NCBI GenBank assembly: GCA_914767715.1
Contig: OU612075.1
Span: 13,208,001-13,268,000, forward strand
Length of the DNA: 60,000 nucleotides
Reading direction: 5' to 3'
From: Membranipora membranacea
Taxonomy: Eukaryota > Bryozoa > Gymnolaemata > Cheilostomatida > Membraniporidae
Shown: in pieces, positions 1 to 13,400 of the stretch
Position numbering within the stretch: position 1 is the stretch's first letter
How the letters are laid out: each line of letters starts with the position of its first letter
The notes under the pieces: generated by a model
Seen by the model: the letters and a program-made list of their open reading frames with translations, nothing else
Told to the model about the DNA's origin: nothing
Databases searched by the model: none
Position numbers and translations under genes: made by a program

Positions 1-1
1 G

Positions 2-496
2 AGGAAGTCCACTGTGCCCAGACCGTTTATCAAAGATTCACACGGAGATGTTATCTGTCTACCCTACAGTAAGGACGAGGCTGGAGGGGGTGTCGATGTT
101 CTAAGAGACCATCAACGCCAGAGTTCTAGTAAAATTACCAACAAGCGCACTGAAGATATTCATCGCCTCTCGACAGCATTAGGCCCTGCCCAGTCTAAGC
201 CCAAAGCTAAAAGCGCTCCTTCAAGTGAGGCGGCCATGGCTACTTGGAAAAGATGGACTATGATGATTAATAAATCAGAACAGCAGAAACCAAGCCATGA
301 TAAGATACTATTGGGTAACCGGCCAAGGTTTATTGATTTGGTGAGAGCTAGTATCAAAGTAAAGGACAAGCTCAAAGCCCAAGATGGATTGTCAAGACCA
401 AGCATAAAGGGTTCAATCAGCCACAACATCGTACAACAACCAGGTGGGAATGTCAAGAGTAAGTTACTGTCGGTGCCGAAGAAAAATGTAAAATAA
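2..496 (+). CDS. 3'-terminal exon of an unidentified gene (partial)
   Basis: The frame is open from the left edge of the window to a TAA at 494-496, about 164 codons, so the 5' part of the gene lies outside. There is no credible start codon: the nearest upstream-looking start is a GTG inside an open frame. The peptide is basic and polar, rich in Lys, Ser and Pro, with stretches such as KPKAKSAPSSEAA and an end in KKNVK. It looks largely disordered, and I recognise no domain. It converges tail-to-tail with the TRPV gene, whose stop is about 445 bp away. The length of the open frame and the sharp change to AT-repeat sequence right after the stop support it being coding. The family and function are unknown. 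Confidence 0.6.
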   Translation, partial: RKSTVPRPFIKDSHGDVICLPYSKDEAGGGVDVLRDHQRQSSSKITNKRTEDIHRLSTALGPAQSKPKAKSAPSSEAAMATWKRWTMMINKSEQQKPSHDKILLGNRPRFIDLVRASIKVKDKLKAQDGLSRPSIKGSISHNIVQQPGGNVKSKLLSVPKKNVK

Positions 497-699
497 ATCA
501 GTCATCTAGATGTTTTGTCCTCTATAGAACGACTTTCTACTTACTGCGTATCGATGACAAAAGGTCTGTTACCCTAACAACATCTTGTTGACTAATATTT
601 CACTGCTCAGAGATTTCCAATTTTTCAGCTCATGGAAATTTTCAGATCTCCCATTGCAACATTAGTCTTTAGACTTCGTATTTTTACAATACGTATACC

Positions 700-705
700 T
701 TTATT
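700..705 (-). terminator. Candidate polyadenylation signal of the TRPV gene
   Basis: Canonical AATAAA on the minus strand, about 236 bases after the TRPV stop codon and before the end of the neighbouring convergent gene. The position is plausible, but the surroundings are AT-rich, so a chance match is possible. Confidence 0.3.
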
Positions 706-730
706 GTGAAACAATTTTCTCAGATTCCAA

Positions 731-804
731 TATATAAAATAATATATATAAATATATGTATATATATATACATATTTATATATATATATATGTTCGTTTT
801 AATG

Positions 805-835
<31 letters not shown>
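731..835. repeat. (TA)n / TATATG microsatellite
   Basis: Alternating T/A runs interrupted by short breaks, one of them near 793-808. It is a simple-sequence repeat and probably length-variable. Confidence 0.9.
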
Positions 836-839
<4 letters not shown>

Positions 840-940
840 ATACTGATAATCAACTGAGTCTTTGCTAATTTTCACAGTTCTGCAACTCAAAATAATGAAT
901 CGGATTGTGAGTTTGCATTATGGATAAGAAATGTAGTTAT

Positions 941-3900
941 TCAGTCTATATGTACTAAATTGTCATGATCTGTAGTAGAGTAAAGCTCCTCCTCGATAGC
1001 ACTGATTTTCCTCTGTATCAGATTTCTGGTAGACTTTCTCATGTATTCCCTTCTTCTCTTCACAAACTGCTCCTTCTGCTCCTGCTTCATCCTATCTCTT
1101 CTCTCCTGTAAATAATCAGAATCACCGCCATGAGTTCTAAGCTCTGCTACTAGTTATTATATGTTGGGCTTGCATGAAAAAGGAACTCCAAATAATTGAG
1201 GAAAGCGGCAGCCTGATAACCCTGACTTGCTGTTGCAATGCACTAAGAATAAAGTATCGTTTGGATGGTATGCATAATGTAGTAGGTTAGGAAATGGATA
1301 TGCCATAAATGTGCACCCATCCTACCAGCATCATACCCAGTATCAGATACAAATCTCATACCACTCCTACCATTATGATATCACCCTTTTACTGAGAGCT
1401 GCTTAATGACAGTTTGAGAGTCTTGGTCCACATGATTACTTACCTGTAAGTCTTTCTTCTCTAGTTCTGATTGCCTCCATTTTACTACCAGGGCTCTTCG
1501 TCCATCTCCCATTGGCTCTGAGTATATGTATCTGCTGTGCAATCTATCATCTATACGCGATGAATGAAAAACATTCTTCAACTGATTTTAGCACTCTGAT
1601 ACCATGCTGAATTTAAATCTTGATATTATTGCAGCACTGATATTTTGTGCAGTTTGCTATTTTTTGGTTTGTTCCTTCACCCAACAAAAGCTTGGAGTTG
1701 TGTACCCTTCATACAGTTACCATACCTCCAGATAATGTCTATGACAATGAACAATGACAACGAAAGAGAAATCAGGGCTTGCGAATATTCAATGTACACA
1801 AGCCCCGATTTCTCTTTCGTTTATATTTGATGATGTCACAACTATACATTAATAATTTATCATCTATTATAACTAACTTTTGGATACTGAGTGTTCGATA
1901 GCCAGGATAACTTGAGCCCACTGTCTGAGATATTCTTTGTCTGAATCTCTTACAAGCTGATATGTGTTTCCCATCATGGCGATCAGCATGTTCATCAGAA
2001 TCAGCGTCACTATCACCATATACACTATGAATAGTACCTTAGCCGCATATTCATGGCGTGTGTACTGCATTGAGTCATACATCTTTTTAAAATCACCTGA
2101 AATGCAAAACAGATGTCTGGGCCTGTCGTCACGATGTTCGTTATAATTTTACCACATAAGTAAGAACTTTCACCAATTAGGACATCACTTTACACAAGTT
2201 TGTAAGTCAAAGTTAATCATTCATGACGTTTTTAAAATATGAAATAAGACAGAAGAGCTTTGTGACATGACCCTAGTAATGACTGCTTGTTCTGCCCAGA
2301 GGTGAAAGAACCGACAGAACACCTCTTCTACCATTGTAAGTCACTCTTAGTTGGGAGGAGGATGGTAATGAATTGTTTTAGAAAGATTGACGTGATACTC
2401 GACTATCTCAATGATGACCAGTGCAGGATGCTGTTCTGCCTTGGGTTAGGTCCAAAGAGACAAAATAAACGAACAGAAAGGAAGATATTTAGTGTGATTG
2501 CTGAAACAAACAGTGAATATGGACAATAAGAAATGAAGTATTGTTTTCATATGAAAAGAAAGGAATTGAAAGAATAGTCATGCTATTACAGCCGATATTG
2601 GATAGGCTGGTGAGAGATGACATTCACTATGGTCCCATGGATCGATTATGTAAGGATTTCGGTAGTAATCGCCCCATGGAAATGGCATTAAAGTCAAATT
2701 CCGATTGTGACGAATGACTTTTTGGACGCGAATATCCAAACCGTGTTTATTCGACGCATTTCCTAATTGGCGTCGTGGCTGAATGGTTAGCGGCGTTGCA
2801 CACAATGCCTTCAAAGGGAATTAACGCGGGAGGCCGGGGGGGGGGGCCGATTCTTTTCATGTTTTTCCCATCATGGGAATGGTTAGAATCCACTGGATTC
2901 TAACCATTCGAAATTGGAGTGAACCACAAAATCGACCCATGGAACCATAGTGAATGACAATGAAAGCAAAGATATTTAAAATCCTAGTAGAGTTGTATTA
3001 TTTGAAATGTATCAGAACACAGGGTCAACAGGTGATTTTTGTTTAATACCCTTGGTATTTTTGCCAGCGTTAATTGATTGTAGAAAGGGCAGAAGAGGTT
3101 GTTGGGGTTGTAGTCTGTCCTTGGCAAGTCTTTTGGCTGGCATGCCACATCAGTTTAAAGGTTTGTCAAAAGCCTCTCTGCCTAACAGAGAGGTTCTTTA
3201 GTGAGAGCTTTAACATTTTTCTAGGGTCGATTTTAGAAGTCGAAGTTTATTTGATATAATTATGACAGTAGTTGAAATGTAGACAGTTCTCTTATTAAAG
3301 AGGAGTAAGGTGTTAGGTACTGGATAGTATGTGTGCTAAAATTCAGTAAGTATTATCATCATGCTCACCCATACTCATGTAGAAAAGTCCAAATATGGCT
3401 GTTAATGGTGAAGTAAAAGGACTGGGCTCTGAACCATGGTATCCTCTGAATGCCAAATACATCGCCTGTGAAAAAAATGTTTCAACGCCATTTTATAATA
3501 TTTCTTTCTAGTTTATAGGTTTCTAGTTCTAGTGCGGATTTTGATAATTTCTCAAACAAACTTGGACCTGCTTAATCATCAGTACCACAAAATTGAATGA
3601 CAAATATGGTTTCATTTTCTGATGTTGCTTGAGCTTGTCTGAAACTCGAAACTCAAATGGACCCGGCGGATGCCAACCCATCAATCCAAAAAGTTTCAAT
3701 TTTAATTGCGGGATACTGTCATTGGCCGTCCATTTTCTTCCTATGCCTAACAGATTAAAGTTAGTCGAGTCATGGTAACAACATACCTGAGAAAAGCTGA
3801 TGAGGAATATTGTATAACTGGCTACAAACTGTATGAAATCAGTGGCTATCATCTTATAAATCATCAGTACAAAAGGTCCGATAGCGTGGAAACCTGGAGA

Positions 3901-6900
3901 GAAGTAAGGAATGGCATATGAAGCAAATGGCGTGTAGAAATGCTACAGTAGTTGATAATTATGAAATGGTGGATTCTGAAATGTCAAATTGCTTGTTACA
4001 CAAACACTAGTTTTATTCAATAATTTGTTTATTTTCCATCAGGAAAGTTACGAGAAATCTGCTGTATGTGACTGTGTGTGACAGTGTGTGACTGTGTGTG
4101 ACAGTGTGTGACAGTGTGTGACTGTGTCAGTGTACAGAATATACTCTACTTACCTCTGCAGAAGAATAAGAAGTATGGACAGGTACACATGACAGACAGT
4201 ACAGCTAGTATATCCTCATATGCATAGGCACATGTAACCCTCCCGGGTACCTGTAGTATTACCATACCACACGAAAACAGGAACATCCCTTTAGACGCTG
4301 GCTCACTCTTTTAAAGTAAATATATTGGAGGTCAGATATTCAAAAATCAATGACTTTTTTGAAGAAAGAATTGGGTCACATGTGGCTACAGTGTTGAATG
4401 ACAGTTGACAGTGGGCCAGTGAGCCAAGATTCCAAATACAAATGATGGCTTATTTTTATAAAAAGCAAAATAAGATGGCGTAAACGGTCAGCGGAGAAAG
4501 TATTAGTTGTCATATTGAGCTATACAAATTCGAAGGGCAAGTTTCAACAACAGACCAAACTTTCAATATTCCTTTATGGACTGTGGCGCAAGTCTTACAT
4601 ACCTGCAGACTCTCCCCAAAAGTTTTGAGGCCCTGAAGAGTGGCCTCATAGCCAGCTGAGATCAGATATATGACAGCTCCACACACAGTTATCAGCTCAC
4701 ATATAAACCTCACTACACATTGCATGTCATAAGTACCTTCAAATCAGAGTTTGGATTGAGACTCATCTCAATAATAGCATTAGGAGGGAAAATTTTGAGT
4801 TGGGCTTAGTGTTAAAACGCCTTGCGCCGTTGTATTATTGGTTACCTTACTAAAGTTCTGAGCATGTTTTTTCCATCAAGCGTCCCGAGACCAATTTACT
4901 TGTCAAACATGACTGCATCTTTGGAGTTAATCTTAATGAGTCACACAACATATAATGATATGAACAATATTATTGAAAACCAATCAAAACATACATTGAG
5001 AAGACAATACATACCATCGGGATGAGATAGTAGGTAGCACTTATATATCTGCGTAGAGTTAGCTGTGAGACTGGAGTTATCAACTGATACTCCACTGCTA
5101 TTTGTTGTAAATGATACCTGATTGATATACATAACGGTTAGATTGGGTTGGAATACCCCACCTCCAATATATGGATCTAATGAGCTTCCAAATCCCATGC
5201 TAATACAATGTAAAGATGTAAAGAGTATCGGAGACTATCAGAATAACTATGTAGGTCTCTCCTGCCAACCATAGGATTTCAATGCCATGTTACATTTTGT
5301 GATGATGGTCTCATTTATTCAAGAATAACAAAATATCAGTTCAGACAAAGTTTCAATTAGAGAACAATCAAACTATTTTTTATATTTCCACAGACACCTA
5401 CCTGTGTACCGTTGACTGTAGTAGAAGTGCCGATGTATATCCGCGTGGGCCTTAGCCACAAAGCTAGTGTGAAGGCTAAATAGTACATTGTGAACAAGAA
5501 GAACCTCTTGAAATACTTGTACCTCACATACGATCTCCACTTCTCCTCTAGCAGGGTCAGTATTGTACCATCAATCATCTTCAGATGTGATTTCTACAAG
5601 TGGTCAAATAAAATGTAGTTGCCCCCCTTTTTTTCTGGAGTACACTACTCCTATTTTACTATGGACTAGATTATCTGTCAGATATTCTATCCATTTCTGT
5701 TTGTCTTGATGTAATTATTCATCTCAATGCATTATTTTATCAATACTCAAATCATTTGCTATGCGCTGGCTCAGTGACGATCAGTGTGTACCAAAGACCT
5801 AATAATAAGTATATAGTGTTTACTGAGTTTGGGTAGAAGATGACACCGACATTGTTGGTCTCCAGTAAGAAGCTCTTATAATTTCTCTTACCTCTTTTCC
5901 ATAGACTATAAGATGTAAAGCTGATTTGTTGTTGACTTGACCTTCATCTGACACAGTGTCAAGGTCACAGAGAGGGTATTCAGCGCATGACGTACCGCCG
6001 TAGGTCCACTTTATTCTCCTCTCCTTCATCAATATGTGATTATACATGTCAAGTAGTCCAAGTTCTGCTGCCAGGGTCAGCGGAGTCAACCCTAAAATAA
6101 TTACGAAAGGCAATGTGGTACAAACATACATTATAAGTAGAGGTACATACTAGATGAATTGCGTTTATTGCCTTCAGTGATTAATGAGTCATATTGACAT
6201 GTCAACTAAGTTATTGTTCCGTCACAAACGTGCACCTGAACTTACCTCTTCTATTCTTTATTTTTAGAGACGCTCCTACATTGTATATCAGATCAAACAT
6301 ATCGAGCTGGTTGTGGATGACTGCCATATGCAGGGCTGTGTTGCCGTTAGAGTCCTGACTGTTACAATCAGCCCCTCGAGCCAGCAGTAACCTAATACAT
6401 TCTTCTTGATTCAGACAAGCTGCAAAGCTGAGTGCGTACTCTCCATAATGTACGAACCCTGGGGGAAAACACATACAGTACAGTTTCATGATATTAGGAA
6501 ATATGGCTTGCCATCCAGAAATTCCTTTTGTTGAGGCCACTTATTAGATCTGATCATCTCATCATGCAAAAAATACCTTCCTGAGAATAGTCATAGACAG
6601 AATACAATGCGTTCTCACAATTGTTCAGTGTAAGAAGATCAAGTCTTAATGCGGAAATAGTTGTAATAATAACAATACTGTGTTTAGCTTTTTAATCTTT
6701 ACCTTTGTAGTTGGTTTTGAGATTGATTTGCACCATTTCTGAGTCTTGGATATCCGATCTGGCCTCACTTTGATCGAATGCAGCAAAGAATGAGCCGACA
6801 CAGCGGCAGTTATGTAAGTCCCATTCATCTCTATCCAGCAAGTACTTTACCATAGCTGGATCCTCGTTTACAATGGCCATGTGCAATACTGATTCACCTG

Positions 6901-9789
6901 AGGAAAAGTAGAAAAATTGTAGTGAAAACAGGTTATTTTATATATAACTACTGGTTTTGTGTTTATTGAATGTTCTCTGGTACGGCCAGTCACCCAACCC
7001 AGCTATGTGGTCTCTGCATAATTTGGCATGAACCTTCTAATGACTAATGATTAATGCGAATCCCTTTTTATGCATTGATTGGTTTTCATATTCAGTGGAC
7101 TTTACAAGAGTCCACCCAATCGGTCTTCAAATATCAGTCAATTTAAATTGGTCAGCAGACAAGCAACTTAACAATGCGAAAGATAAATCATAGAGCTACT
7201 TACCATAATACTGATCTGAGATGTAGATGTCTACCAGAAGTTTAGGGAAAAGAAGGAGAAGCCTTTTAGCCAGTATTGCGTATAACGGCAGACCAAGAAG
7301 TAGACATGCATGCATAATCGTCTCCCCTACCGTACCTCTCTGTCAAAGAGAACATAACTATGATAAGCCTTGTCTCAGCCGCCCCAATTTTGCTTTTGGG
7401 GCCGCCAAGATAGGGCTAAACTATGATAGAGCAGATAGAAATCATAGTCTAGTACTGTCTTGGAAAAAAATTGAAAGCTAGTACCTGAGGGTGCCCAGTC
7501 TATTATATATACCAGATACAATGTGGTTTAGTCGCTCATAAGGTGCAGACTGGTCAATATGATAGTTTTGCTATGGGCAGACAGTTTAGATAACAGCGTC
7601 TTAGACATACATTAATATTGTTGTCCTCTCAGTCTCACCTGATATATGTCCCAGCAGACAAATCTCATGCTCTCCCCTGACATTTTAGTAAAGTCTTTAT
7701 GTTTACCTCGTGCAGCTTTTACTGGAGGTTTAGCCACTGATGGCGCTATTCTTGGCCTTGATGGAAGGGCTGCAAAAGTTTTTCCGTAATTGATTGATTA
7801 TTTGAAATCAACATGATTATGACTATGATCATTTTGTGACGGTCTTGCCACGCATTAATCTGGTAGTTCTTTCTGTTCTGGATTCATCAAATGAATATTG
7901 AGACATAATTTCAATGAAGACAGTTTGTGAAAATGTTCCAAGCGACCAAGTACATTTAATTATTTTGTGAAGCTCTACCACTGTAGACTCCTTGGCTCTT
8001 CGTTGTTTGCAGTTCGGAGGAGGATAAACAGAGATTACATGTATGGTTTACATAATACAGCACTTTGTCAATCATAATCAAGGTATCAATTATCTTATTC
8101 ATTAATTATTTAGGTCACTTTGAAAAAGATACATTTGAAAATTGACTCTGATTGTATGCAAGTATGCGACCTGACGTGGCAGCATCTCTGACGGGATACA
8201 TGCTGAGAGCAGGGTGGATGAGATACCCCCTCCCATCCTTCCTGGTGAGAGTGCAGGCTACTTATTATAAACAAGATCAGCAGTTTTTAGAGAGCACTCT
8301 ACTTTTTGATATACCAAACAAGCTCTGACCAAGGACAACTCCTTGCCCTAACCAAGGTGGTGTGAGCATTATACTAAAGTTTTCACCTGTAGTTATGTAA
8401 TAAGAGATTGCTGATAGCAAAGACATATATGATATACTTACGTATAGGGTTGTTAGTGTTTGGGTCTTTATTGAGTATATTAGCAAACCGAGATTTCTTT
8501 ACTGTAAAGTGACCATGGCTGAAATCAGGAGGTCTGATTGGCTTCCCTTCTCGATAGCATCTAAACATCAGACATAGATCAATTTGGGCAGGTTTTGGTG
8601 CATATGGCGATAGCTGTTGGTGACCATCCATAACTAAACAACACAAAATATGCATGTGGAGACAACTCCAAATACACACACTTGAGCCCTTTCAGACTTT
8701 TGGATGAATACTTTTATAGTAGATCAACACCACTATCTCGCACAGTAGAGTCTCGGTCCCTAAACTACATGACAAATATAAAACGGTTCTGTAACGCACA
8801 CACATACCCTATACCCTATATACCCATATTCACAAAGTTCAGAGGTTTGAAACGTATTTGTATCCACCAAAATAACATCATTATCATATGAAAGGAACTG
8901 AGTCTATATACACTAGGTCTCAACGCAGTGTTGTTGGCCTCAAGGATCATTCTCTCAACTCGTCATGACTGCTCTGACCCCATCAAGACTGCCTATAATT
9001 CCTCAAGACTGCCTCATTACCCTCTCAAGTCTACCTGCCTCACAACCATGCATAGCCCACAAGATGAACTGCATACATACCACATTCTCCCTCATGATAA
9101 TCACCTTTCCGCTGACAAGGCAGCTCAAATAGTGGAAGAAAATACTGTATATTCTGTCGTTACATACCTTCTAACATGTATCAGCTCTGAGGATGGAATG
9201 TATCTACCTTCACCATTATTATACAGATATGGTCTTATCTTCTCCTTTATAGCAGCGTCTAACTCTGTGAAATCTCGAGTCTGACTAGCCTTCCTAGTCA
9301 GTGCTGCAAACTCTCCTGGAATCATGAGAATTGATACAAAATTTGATATCTAGCCATCTTAATTTTACTCCTACAGTATAGATATAGCTCAGATAGAAAA
9401 ATTAAATTGTATTCTTGTAATTCGAAAACCGTTTTTTATTGCATCCATCAAAAGAGAATTTAACATCTAACAAGTGATCGATGGTCAGGTATAAGGGCCG
9501 ATGTGCCTGACAATGTATTTCAGGGTAAAAGATGTAAGTCGAGCAACACTTTATTCGGAAATGGTCACACTTAGTTTTTTAGAATATCTCCCAAAACTAT
9601 CTGCTACTGACATTTTTGAAAACGGTTCAATCAAACAAAATCATCTTTTCATCTCAGAATAAAGTGTAAAATAACCTTGTGTAAGTCATACTTACCTTCC
9701 CCATGTAGGTTGAGTAGTTTGTACCATTCGCAAGCATTAGTATCCACCTGAGCTTTATTACCTGCGCTCACAGACCCTGAGTTACCCAT
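941..9789 (-). CDS. TRPV cation channel, Nanchung/Inactive/OSM-9 class, 18 exons, complete
   Basis: Plasma-membrane or ciliary TRPV subunit. Family members act in mechanosensory, chemosensory or osmosensory cells, often as heteromers. Exons (minus strand, 5' to 3'): 9696-9789, 9168-9315, 8442-8560, 7707-7769, 7639-7676, 7204-7339, 6703-6897, 6246-6458, 5892-6091, 5402-5593, 5015-5117, 4603-4736, 4154-4307, 3787-3893, 3369-3465, 1888-2096, 1444-1581, 941-1105. All phases agree, giving 2505 bp and 834 aa. The start MGNSGS is a possible N-myristoylation site. Ankyrin repeats fill residues ~150-360 ([50 protein letters not shown]). S1 is ~431-449 and S2 ~505-530, followed by S3-S4. S5 contains [10 protein letters not shown]. 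The pore loop carries the filter motif SMGDF (663-667). S6 contains [13 protein letters not shown] and leads into a TRP-box-like helix with W724. The S1-S2 loop has several Asn-X-Ser/Thr sites. The exon 3 and exon 11 acceptors were chosen for phase and are the least certain. The tail (781-834) is highly charged. Confidence 0.93.
1759..1821. repeat. Near-perfect 23-bp hairpin in TRPV intron 16
   Basis: Left arm 1759-1781 and right arm 1799-1821 match at 22 of 23 positions as inverted repeats, with a 17-base loop. It sits inside a 306-bp intron between the S6 exon and the following exon. It could be a short foldback element or a transcribed hairpin. Confidence 0.8.
2279..2529 (+). pseudogene. 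Fragment of a non-LTR retrotransposon ORF2 C-terminus (zinc-binding motif)
   Basis: An open frame ending in TAA at 2527-2529 carries the pattern C-x2-C-x7-H-x4-C (CLFC...EHLFYHC). This spacing resembles the reverse-transcriptase-associated zinc-binding segment at the end of LINE-type ORF2 proteins. Only about 80 residues remain, with no reverse transcriptase upstream, so it is a dead 5'-truncated copy. It lies in the largest TRPV intron (2097-3368), antisense to the channel. The assignment is by motif only. Confidence 0.45.
2618..2959 (+). mobile_element. SINE/MITE-like element with terminal inverted repeats and a tRNA-like core, copy 1
   Basis: The ends are inverted repeats of about 23 bp (core CATTCACTATGG). 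Inside, from about 2769 to 2852, is a tRNA-Ser/Leu-like segment beginning GTGGCTGAATGGTTAGCG, an A-box type motif. A degraded B-box region follows, now containing a run of G. Near 2874-2911 there is a further palindrome around GGTTAGAATCCA. A second copy, in the opposite orientation, is at about 35161-35512. It is inserted in the largest TRPV intron. Confidence 0.75.
4068..4130. repeat. 10-bp tandem repeat next to a TRPV splice donor
   Basis: About six copies of the unit ACWGTGTGTG. On the transcribed minus strand it reads as CA-rich sequence starting roughly 20-30 bases after the exon 13 donor. It is a minisatellite with possible, unproven influence on splicing. Confidence 0.85.
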
Positions 9790-10443
9790 TATCCTCTCAG
9801 ACTAAGACTCCTGGTCTGATCTGATCACTATTGAGACATTATGCCTATATTATAGTACACTGCTGGCTAGAGGAATCTGATGACCTGAACCGAAATCTTC
9901 AGCTTTAAAATTTTTCCAATTTATTTACATAAGATTTAGAATATTGGAGATAGTTATGGTTTTATGTGTTGTCTGTTAAAACATACTTGAAAACTCATAA
10001 ATAATTCCAGATGGTAAACATTCATCGCAGAAGTAGAACAAAAATATCAAGAAATTTGCTGTGATGGACACTGGTTGTGTAATTTAAATAAAAGATTAAA
10101 AGGAAAATACACTTCACCTCATAAGCAGCATACCTAAATAACTACACTGCAAGAGAGTGTCATGAGGCGCCTTCACTCTCAGATGGCTGATGATAGACCA
10201 GCAGCAGTCAATAAATGATGACAGCAGAAATCATGAGCTTGAGCGCGAGCAAAAGTCAGTTCAGCAAATAAAAGTATTGCTTTTTAAAGCCTTTTTACCC
10301 AGCTGAGTTTGATTAGATATCGCTGCCTGGTTGCTAAAATACACGACAAAACAAATTGTTCACGCGTAGAAAATCCTGCTTCTACAGAGCAGCTGAGTGA
10401 ATAAAAATCACACAGAAAGTGTGATACATATAATTATAACTAA
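9790..10443. other. Upstream region of the TRPV gene / downstream region of the 519-aa gene
   Basis: Both flanking genes lie on the minus strand, so this 654-bp gap should carry the 3' UTR of the upstream gene and the 5' UTR and promoter of TRPV. No open frame, tRNA or clear core-promoter motif is convincing. Confidence 0.5.
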
Positions 10444-13400
10444 TCAATCTTCACTCTTCAGGGATGCTTGCGATGTTGTCTCAATCTCATCCATCCCAAC
10501 TGATGCGTTGGGGTAGTTTGGGTGTTCTTCGAGAGCTCCAATAATACTGGACACATCATGTGCTGGAAACAAATAATAGCAAGCCATGGTATACACAACA
10601 TGTGTAATCTACATGAGAGCCAAGAATTTATAGAATACACGTTATCAAACCCACTGGTGAACTAATACGAAGCTGTGATGTTGGCCATGTCAGGAGTTGT
10701 CCACTAAAACATAATTGACATCACAAGGTACATTGGAAGAAGTGACGCATAAACATCATACCGACGTATTTATGTAATGATTCCAACAGAACGTTATCTT
10801 TGCCGTCTAAAGCGTTCTGAATTTCTTGTTCTGATAAGTCTGACTGTCTTCTATATCGCTCAGTCGCTACTCTCATGATAGTCTTCATCACAGATTTCTA
10901 ACAGAAATACTAACGAAATTCAACAAAAAAGTAATACTTTCAGAGCTCAGTCTATGTTTTTGTACCTGTTACTGTTCACGTCTAGAACCCAGTGACATAT
11001 TCATACATTCACACAGTAGAACAAGTTTTTCCCTCTGTGATGGTGGAGTGCTTTTGCAACGGTCAGGTATCATGGCGCCGCCCCTCAGTACCCGTCTTTT
11101 GCAATATCACTCCTCCACAACACAGGGAACAAACTTCTTCTATTCGTAGAGTGAGTTAACAAAACGCATGATTAAATTCTGGTCACTCGATCAACTCCAC
11201 GCAAATAGGATTTCAGATTTAGTGGAGATTAGTATTACCATGTACACAAAATGGGTTCATCATTGACACTCATTTTGATTACTATTTCTGCTACCCAACA
11301 TGCATCTTGATATGGAAAGATGCTTAATTTGATTTGGTATATGGTTCGATGTTATTACAGAAAACCATATAATGAGAAGACCCAAGTTTGGCTAACAACA
11401 GATTTTAGAGTGTATAGTGTGAGTATCTCATAAATCGGTCTATTGCAGAAGGACTGCGCTAAGTTGCTGGTCATGTATAAAAGTGCTCAGTGGTCAGTCT
11501 CCATTACCTGTTTTCGCTCAAGGCTCATGTCTTGAGTGGCACCTGTTGGTGGTTTTGCAGTTTTGATCTTCCATTTTTTAAAGTAGCGGAAAGCTATCTG
11601 TTTCCTCATCAGTTCCCTGGCTGCCTCATCTTCGTCGCCTGTCTGTTTATCGTCCACTGACTTCTCCGTTCTTATGTGCTGCTGCCTCTTTTTAGCCTCT
11701 GCTGACTCTCTGAGTGTCTTTAAAACTGTATTGTAACATTAGACATTAAGTAACTATTATTTTTTTCTTTCTTATAATTCAAATGATTACGGGAGAAAAG
11801 GTGGTTGCGCATTACGTATTGCCAATCGTAAGTGACGATCAACTCCAATGTAATATAATATGTTGTTTGGCAGACAGGCTACTTGCCATGTATTAGATAT
11901 TGTTAATCTGGTGAAGAATTGACCAACAAATGAACATCATCACCATGAAATTGTTAGAATCTTAACAATGCACAACATAAGTTAGTGAAAGGGGGGTGGG
12001 AGGGAAATTTTCAGAATTTAATCTTGTAACGTATAAATCAGATGACCTCGCCAAGGACTTCTGGATGCTGAATAAGTAGAAGCAGCCGAGCTCAGATAAA
12101 TGATTTGACCTTAGAGAAATGCTATTATTTTCTATCCCATTGTTATGGCATTGAATGATTTGAAATAGGAGAAATGCTATTTTTCTCTTCCCCCTGCTTA
12201 ACTGTAACTGTAACTGAGTGATTTGTGGTTTTCTGTGACAAGAACCACATTCTTCAGATGTATTTTGTTGATCATGAAAAATAAATAAAGTAAAGTTGAC
12301 GTGTCTGGCCATGAATAGCTACTATAAAAAGCGCTGGGGGTCCAAGGCATGTCAGTAGCTTTGGTTTGGAACTTGGAAACCATCTATACTCGTTTGAGAA
12401 AGATCTTCATTTTCCGAAACATCTATATCATTTCAGCACAATAAAATGGCAAATGCACGGTTGGATTTATTATCCCCTGACCTCATAAATAGAACCTGGA
12501 TGATGTACGAATATCGTACTAGAACTGACACCTCAGGACCCAACTCTAATAATGGTGCAGTGGAAGGTAGGGATAGGAAAAGTATGAGGGGATTTGTTTG
12601 CAACAGCAATATGTTCTGTGAAAAACTGAGGCGTGTCAATAATGGGTGATTATTGGAAAAACTGCCTCTTCCATATCGTTGGTATATTGGGACCGTATCA
12701 CAGGTCTTCTCCAAAACTTTGGTCTTTGGCAATGTTTGACTGCAGAAAAGATGCAAAGCTGTTCGGCTCAGGAGGTCAGATCAGAGCTTAGTTCATTTGT
12801 CAGAGTGACGCTAGATCAAGTTTGATCCATTTGCTTGCATTTGTGCATCAGTTACTCTCCCTCCACTAGAGGGTGTAATTATTGTAACAACTGCCTCATT
12901 CATTTCATTGGTCTTGGGATATATTATTCATTATGCCAATAAGAGCAGGCAACTTAAATGTAAGTGTTTAAAACCCATGTACAACTGTGTTATGGCATAT
13001 TTACTAGGCATGGATTAAATTTAAAAAATATAATTACATAGCGGTTGCTACATGAATCTCAGAGATTTGATTTAATCCTCTATTTGCCGCAGAGGCTTTT
13101 TTCATAGTAAAGCCAGAGACTATAGTCTCTGGTAAAGCTGTAATTGTCTGTGTGTATGACATGTTGTGCTAGCCTACCTATCCAGAAGAATCATGAAACC
13201 TCTCTTTTCTTCATGTGTATCTCTTAATTAGTTAGACGGGCAATCAAATTTTATTCTTTGAAGCCATGTTCTTCCATTTTTTTGAAAAGGCCGTTTCCTA
13301 ATCCCATAACGACCCCCAACCTATCCCTCTTAGCTAACAGATAATTATTTTATTGTTCTGATATGTGTTGGTTGATTGTTGCTAGTTGATTCCCCATGCA

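Larger units (their letters stand above)
497..940. other. Convergent 3' intergenic region with AT-rich microsatellite
   Basis: This is the gap between two converging genes. It should hold both 3' UTRs. The middle is a long alternating TA tract. On the minus strand an AATAAA hexamer (700-705) lies about 240 bp past the TRPV stop and is a candidate polyadenylation signal. No gene is seen. Confidence 0.6.

Noticed and set aside
8561-8640. Upstream extension of TRPV exon 3 to the acceptor near 8635
   Set aside because: That acceptor puts the exon out of phase with exon 2. The acceptor at 8561-8562 restores phase and gives a better family match.
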